Part shown: piece by piece, positions 5,613-8,088 of the stretch
How positions within the stretch are numbered: the first letter of the stretch is position 1
How the letters are laid out: each line of letters opens with the position of its first letter
Assembly: GCA_013203415.1 (NCBI GenBank)
Contig: JABMQE010000027.1
Coordinates: 1-8,088, forward strand
DNA length: 8,088 bases
Direction: 5' to 3'
Origin: Candidatus Falkowiibacteriota bacterium
Lineage (GTDB): Bacteria > Patescibacteriota > Patescibacteriia > UBA2591 > JABMQE01
Translations under genes and position numbers: made by a program
Notes under the pieces: model-generated
What the model was told of the DNA's origin: nothing
What the model saw: the letters and a program-made list of their open reading frames with translations, nothing else
Databases searched by the model: none

Positions 5613-6350
5613 ATGCTCCAGATCAATAATCTTAAAAAACACTTCGGCGGCGTTAAAGCAGTTAACGACAGCAGTTTTGTTGTTAGAGAAAAAACCATCA
5701 CAGCCCTAATCGGCCCAAACGGCGCTGGCAAATCCACGGTCTTTAATCTTGTCTCTGGCGTTCTAAAACAAGATAACGGAACCATAATGCTAAGGGACCA
5801 AGACATAACCAATTTCTCGCCGGAAAAAGTTTCCAATTCCGGCATCTCCCGCCTTTTCCAGCATTCAACCCTTTTTAATAATCTAACAATTGAAGAAAAT
5901 CTGCTTCTTGCTTTTGACAACGAAGACACCAAATTTTTCAAAAATCTCCTAAGCTCCAACAAAACCCCAAAAATAAAAAAACATAAAATCCTAGAAATTT
6001 TAGAGCTCGTCGCCATGGAAAAATTTGTAAGCAAACTCGCCCGCGATTTAAGCTACGGCCAAAAACGTTTAATCGAACTCGCCAGAACAATCCTTAACCC
6101 CCATACTTTTTTAATGTTAGACGAGCCAGTCGCCGGCGTTAACCCTGCTTTAAGAAAAATCATCTCCGAGGTCTTATTAAAATTAAAAAAACAAGGCGAA
6201 ACCATCCTTCTAATCGAACACGACATGAATTTTACTCTAAATGTCGCCGACCAAGTTATAGTTATGGACGAAGGCAAAGTTATCGCCTGTGGCAAGCCCA
6301 AAGAGATAAAAAATAACAAAAAAGTGCTAAAAGCTTATTTTGGCGAATAA
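5613..6350 (+). CDS. livG: LivG-type ABC transporter ATPase
   Basis: 245 residues, the cytoplasmic ATPase that powers a LIV-type importer. Domains in order: Walker A GPNGAGKS (34-41), Q-loop RLFQHSTLF with Gln83, signature LSYGQKRLIELAR (147-159), Walker B FLMLDE with Glu171, D-loop region GVNP (175-178), and H-loop His203 in LLIEHDM. The C-terminal VLKAYFGE matches the LivG 'V..AYLG' end. LivG rather than LivF is favoured by NGAGKSTVFNLVSG, LFQHSTLFNNLTIEENL, and the insert after it. The frame is open back to TTG 5454, but the extra 53 residues are not LivG-like, so ATG 5613, giving MLQINNLKKHFGG, is chosen. All catalytic residues are present. LivF, the usual partner, is absent here. Its last nine codons plus stop recur at 7697-7726. 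Confidence 0.93.
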   Translation: MLQINNLKKHFGGVKAVNDSSFVVREKTITALIGPNGAGKSTVFNLVSGVLKQDNGTIMLRDQDITNFSPEKVSNSGISRLFQHSTLFNNLTIEENLLLAFDNEDTKFFKNLLSSNKTPKIKKHKILEILELVAMEKFVSKLARDLSYGQKRLIELARTILNPHTFLMLDEPVAGVNPALRKIISEVLLKLKKQGETILLIEHDMNFTLNVADQVIVMDEGKVIACGKPKEIKNNKKVLKAYFGE

Positions 6351-6463
6351 TACCTTCCTGCCTTCTTGACACAATTATCACGAAGTGATAACTTAAAATA
6401 ATAATATTAATATATATTTAATCAAATTAAATTTTTAAACTTATGTCAACAGGTTCAAAAACA
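6321..6463 (+). repeat. Duplicated block, copy 1: livG tail, promoter, leader, SBP start
   Basis: This region and 7697-7836 align almost end to end. The block covers the last codons of livG, TTGACA with its dyad, an AT-rich leader and the first seven SBP codons. Runs of 19 (6361-6379 with 7731-7749) and 21 identical bases (6443-6463 with 7816-7836) are included. Similarity falls off within the anchor and is much weaker in the ligand-binding part. Confidence 0.85.
6366..6394 (+). promoter_or_regulatory. SBP4 promoter with palindromic operator in the spacer
   Basis: TTGACA (6366-6371), 17 bases, then TAACTT (6389-6394) preceded by TGA, an extended-type -10. The spacer is filled by a perfect hyphenated palindrome, TTATCAC-GAA-GTGATAA (6375-6391). 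A dyad between -35 and -10 is where many repressors block RNA polymerase. The SBP5 copy (7745-7761) has the same site with two changed bases. Confidence 0.6.
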
Positions 6464-7588
6464 ATTATTTGGCTAATTATAGCCGTTGTTGTCATCGTCG
6501 GAATTTGGTATGGAGTATCAAGAAAAGGTCCGGGCGAAGAAGACCCGATTAAAATTGGAACTCTCCTCCCCTTGACAGGTGATTTGGCTTCCTATGGTCT
6601 AGAGGCCCAGAAGGCCTTTGATATGGCGATAGAAGAAATTAATAACAATGGTGGAATAGATGGACAGCTCCTAGAAGCAATCCACGAGGATAGCCAGTGC
6701 GACCCAGCAGCAGCTACCACCGCCACTCAAAAATTAATAAACATTGATGAGGTAAAAATTATTGTTGGTGCTGCTTGCAGCGGAGCAACCCTAGCCACAG
6801 CCCCAATTACCGAAGCCGCCGAAGTAATCTTAATTTCTCCTTTTTCAACCAGCATTGATATCACTAATGCTGGAGATTTTGTCTTTAGAACGTCCCCTTC
6901 CGATGCCTTGGTAGCCAAGAAAACCGCAGAATTAGCTTATGATACATATGGCCATACCAAAGCCGCGGTTATTGCCGAAAACACTGATTTTTCCCAAGCC
7001 CTGAAAAAGTCCTTTTCCGAAAATTTCGAGGAAATGGGCGGGGAAATAGTTGCTTCCGAAGATTATAATACCGACGATACCGACCTAAAAACTCAGATAC
7101 TAAAAGTTAAGGAAAGCGGTGCCGAAGTTGTCTTTTTTGCGCCCCAAAGCCCAACCCCTGGCGCTTTGTTGCTTAAGCAAGCGGCCGAGCTTGGCCTTGA
7201 AGCCAGAATTATCGGAAACGAATTTTTTGGCGACAAAGATTTAATTAGCGCTGCCCAAGAAGCCGCCGAAGATGTTGTCTATTATATCCCAGGCACTTCA
7301 AGCGATAGCCCAAAGACAGCAAAATTCTATAGCGACTACCAGGAAAAATATGGCGAAGAAATTGCAATAGTTCAATACACTCCTAATGTCTACGATACTG
7401 TCCAGCTTTTAGCCGATGCCTTAAAAGAGCACGGTGAAGACACCGCAAAAATCAGGGATTATTTATATGGCATCAAGAATTACGAAGGTGTGAGCGGCAA
7501 GTTCTCTTTTGATGAAAATGGTGATGTGGACAAAGATTATACTTTGATGGTTATAAAAGACGGCGAAGCAGTAGTATCAGAAGAATAA
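6443..7588 (+). CDS. SBP4: membrane-anchored LIV-type amino acid-binding protein
   Basis: 381 residues, the receptor here closest to canonical LivJ/LivK-like proteins. The anchor helix spans about 8-24 of MSTGSKTIIW and is followed by WYGVSRK, with no lipobox. The binding domain starts at DPIKIGTLLPLTG, then INNNGGIDG. Cys86 (QCDP) and Cys112 (AACSG) are the only cysteines and fit the Cys53-Cys78 disulfide of E. coli LIVBP, which has the same 'CDP' context. Ser113 and Thr136 (ISPFSTS) fit the LIVBP ligand-contact Ser79 and Thr102, so an amino acid ligand is plausible. The C-terminal NYEGVSGKFSFDENGD is typical of the family. It follows livG by 92 bases, has its own promoter with an operator-like dyad, and is closed by a terminator. 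The specific amino acid is not determinable from the sequence. Confidence 0.93.
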   Translation: MSTGSKTIIWLIIAVVVIVGIWYGVSRKGPGEEDPIKIGTLLPLTGDLASYGLEAQKAFDMAIEEINNNGGIDGQLLEAIHEDSQCDPAAATTATQKLINIDEVKIIVGAACSGATLATAPITEAAEVILISPFSTSIDITNAGDFVFRTSPSDALVAKKTAELAYDTYGHTKAAVIAENTDFSQALKKSFSENFEEMGGEIVASEDYNTDDTDLKTQILKVKESGAEVVFFAPQSPTPGALLLKQAAELGLEARIIGNEFFGDKDLISAAQEAAEDVVYYIPGTSSDSPKTAKFYSDYQEKYGEEIAIVQYTPNVYDTVQLLADALKEHGEDTAKIRDYLYGIKNYEGVSGKFSFDENGDVDKDYTLMVIKDGEAVVSEE

Positions 7589-7608
7589 AATCAAAAAGAA
7601 AGATAGAT

Positions 7609-7642
7609 AAAAAAGCCCTCCAAATATTTTGGGGGGCTTTTT
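7609..7642 (+). terminator. Intrinsic terminator after SBP4
   Basis: GCCCTCC (7615-7621) pairs with GGGGGGC (7631-7637) with one G-U pair, and the loop AAATATTTT can extend the stem by three A-T pairs. Flanking A (7609-7614) and T (7638-7642) runs complete it. It lies about 20 bases after the SBP4 stop and closely resembles the SBP2 terminator. Confidence 0.9.
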
Positions 7643-7657
7643 GGTTTTTATCTAATA

Positions 7658-7666
7658 TGGTAAAAT
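7658..7666 (+). promoter_or_regulatory. Possible orphan extended -10
   Basis: TGG-TAAAAT, an extended -10 with five of six hexamer matches, lies just after the SBP4 terminator. The next real start codon is 150 bases on, behind its own promoter. It could be the promoter of a gene lost between here and the livG tail at 7697. In AT-rich DNA this match may be chance. Confidence 0.25.
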
Positions 7667-7696
7667 AAAAAAAGAATTTACTAAAAATAGAGATTT

Positions 7697-7726
7697 AAAA
7701 TATTAAAAGCATATTTTGGCGAATAA
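7697..7726 (+). pseudogene. livG: livG 3'-end remnant (second copy)
   Basis: In frame this reads KILKAYFGE followed by TAA, against KVLKAYFGE at the end of livG (6321-6350). Differences are GTG/ATA (Val to Ile) and the synonymous CTA/TTA and GCT/GCA. A TAG stop lies three codons upstream (7688-7690), so no longer frame survives. The similarity continues into the following promoter and leader, forming one duplicated block with 6321-6463. Confidence 0.88.
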
Positions 7727-7735
7727 CCCCCCTTC

Positions 7736-7764
7736 TTGACACAATTATCGCGAAGTGCTAAATT
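7736..7764 (+). promoter_or_regulatory. SBP5 promoter with degenerate operator-like dyad
   Basis: TTGACA (7736-7741), a 17-base spacer, and TAAATT (7759-7764) preceded by TGC. The spacer element TTATCGC-GAA-GTGCTAA (7745-7761) is the SBP4 palindrome with two substitutions, which break one pair and turn another into G-T. Regulation may therefore be weaker or different from SBP4. Confidence 0.55.
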
Positions 7765-7815
7765 AAAACAATAACAATATTAGCATATATCTAAATCAAA
7801 TTAATTTTAAAACTT

Positions 7816-8088
7816 ATGTCAACAGGTTCAAAAACAGTTATATGGATAGTTATCATCATTATTGTCATCGCCGCAGTTTGGTATGGAGTAACCAGAGAAT
7901 CAACACCAGGCCAAGAAGACCCAATTAAAATTGGAGTACTTGCGCCTATGACAGGCGAAGCCGCAAGTTATGGCGAGGCAGTATTAGGTGGGGCGGAACT
8001 GGCAACCAAAGAGATAAACGATGAAGGCGGTATAAATGGTAGATTGATCGAATTAGTGGTCGAAGATACCCAAGCCGGCGTTACCGCA
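7816..8088 (+). CDS. SBP5: LIV-type ABC substrate-binding protein (N-terminal part, cut by window)
   Basis: The first 91 residues are present and the frame is open at the right edge. MSTGSKTVIW leads into an anchor helix (about 8-23), then VWYGVTRES, with no lipobox. The binding domain begins DPIKIGVLAPMTGEAASYG and continues with INDEGGINGRLIELVVEDTQAG. At the position of the SBP4 Cys86 it has EDTQAG, so the LIVBP-type disulfide is absent, as in SBP3. The first seven codons are identical in DNA to SBP4, but the binding domain is clearly diverged, about half the residues matching. It uses a copy of the SBP4 promoter block. Whether the rest of the protein is intact cannot be seen. Confidence 0.9.
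   Translation, partial: MSTGSKTVIWIVIIIIVIAAVWYGVTRESTPGQEDPIKIGVLAPMTGEAASYGEAVLGGAELATKEINDEGGINGRLIELVVEDTQAGVTA

Larger units (their letters stand above)
7697..7836 (+). repeat. Duplicated block, copy 2: livG tail, promoter, leader, SBP start
   Basis: This is the second copy of 6321-6463, placed in front of SBP5. Small indels occur between the stop and TTGACA and in the AT-rich leader. The shared leader core TCAAATTAA and AAACTT directly before the ATG are kept. Confidence 0.85.

Noticed and set aside
1..8088. Alternative genetic code with TGA as Gly
   Set aside because: No gene has an in-frame TGA inside its conserved region, and hicB ends sensibly at TGA overlapping hicA.
1..8088. CRISPR array, tRNA or rRNA genes
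   Set aside because: No regularly spaced identical repeats and no tRNA or rRNA-like segments are visible.

Overview
The window is an AT-rich stretch of bacterial DNA with every recognisable gene on the + strand. It holds part of a branched-chain amino acid type (LIV/HAAT family) ABC importer locus that is unusually rich in receptor genes. There are five type I periplasmic-binding-fold substrate-binding proteins (SBP1-SBP5, the last cut by the window edge), one LivM-type permease and one LivG-type ATPase. A HicBA toxin-antitoxin pair sits between SBP3 and livG. The SBPs have an uncleaved-looking N-terminal membrane anchor rather than a lipobox signal peptide, none of the starts has a clear Shine-Dalgarno sequence, proteins are compact and TGA is an ordinary stop. 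Together these suggest a member of the Candidate Phyla Radiation (Patescibacteria, perhaps Parcubacteria-like). That assignment is inference from style, not from a marker gene.

Layout: 2-172 is the C-terminal end of a DDE/integrase-core transposase. 264-1397 is SBP1 and 1519-2643 is SBP2, followed by a strong intrinsic terminator. 2809-3681 is livM and 3757-4893 is SBP3. Immediately after SBP3, 4892-4924 is a fossil of the livM 3' end. 4973-5451 is hicBA behind a perfect -35/-10 promoter. 5613-6350 is livG (start moved downstream from the longest open frame). 6443-7588 is SBP4 with a terminator. 7697-7726 is a fossil of the livG 3' end, and 7816 to the edge is the start of SBP5.

How it works together: the anchored SBPs would capture solutes outside the cytoplasmic membrane and present them to a permease containing LivM, powered by LivG. 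The usual partners LivH and LivF are not in the window and must lie elsewhere if the importer is complete. The receptors share a nearly fixed N-terminal anchor and leader, but differ in the ligand-binding lobes. Only SBP4 keeps the two cysteines that form the disulfide in E. coli LIV-binding protein.

The most interesting signal is architectural. Twice, the last 9-10 codons of a transporter gene (livM, then livG) recur as isolated scraps with their stop codon, each followed by a related promoter region. In the livG case the copied unit runs on through the promoter, the leader and the anchor-coding start of the next SBP. This looks like receptor-array expansion in which the tail-promoter-leader-anchor block is the repeated unit while the ligand-binding domain varies.
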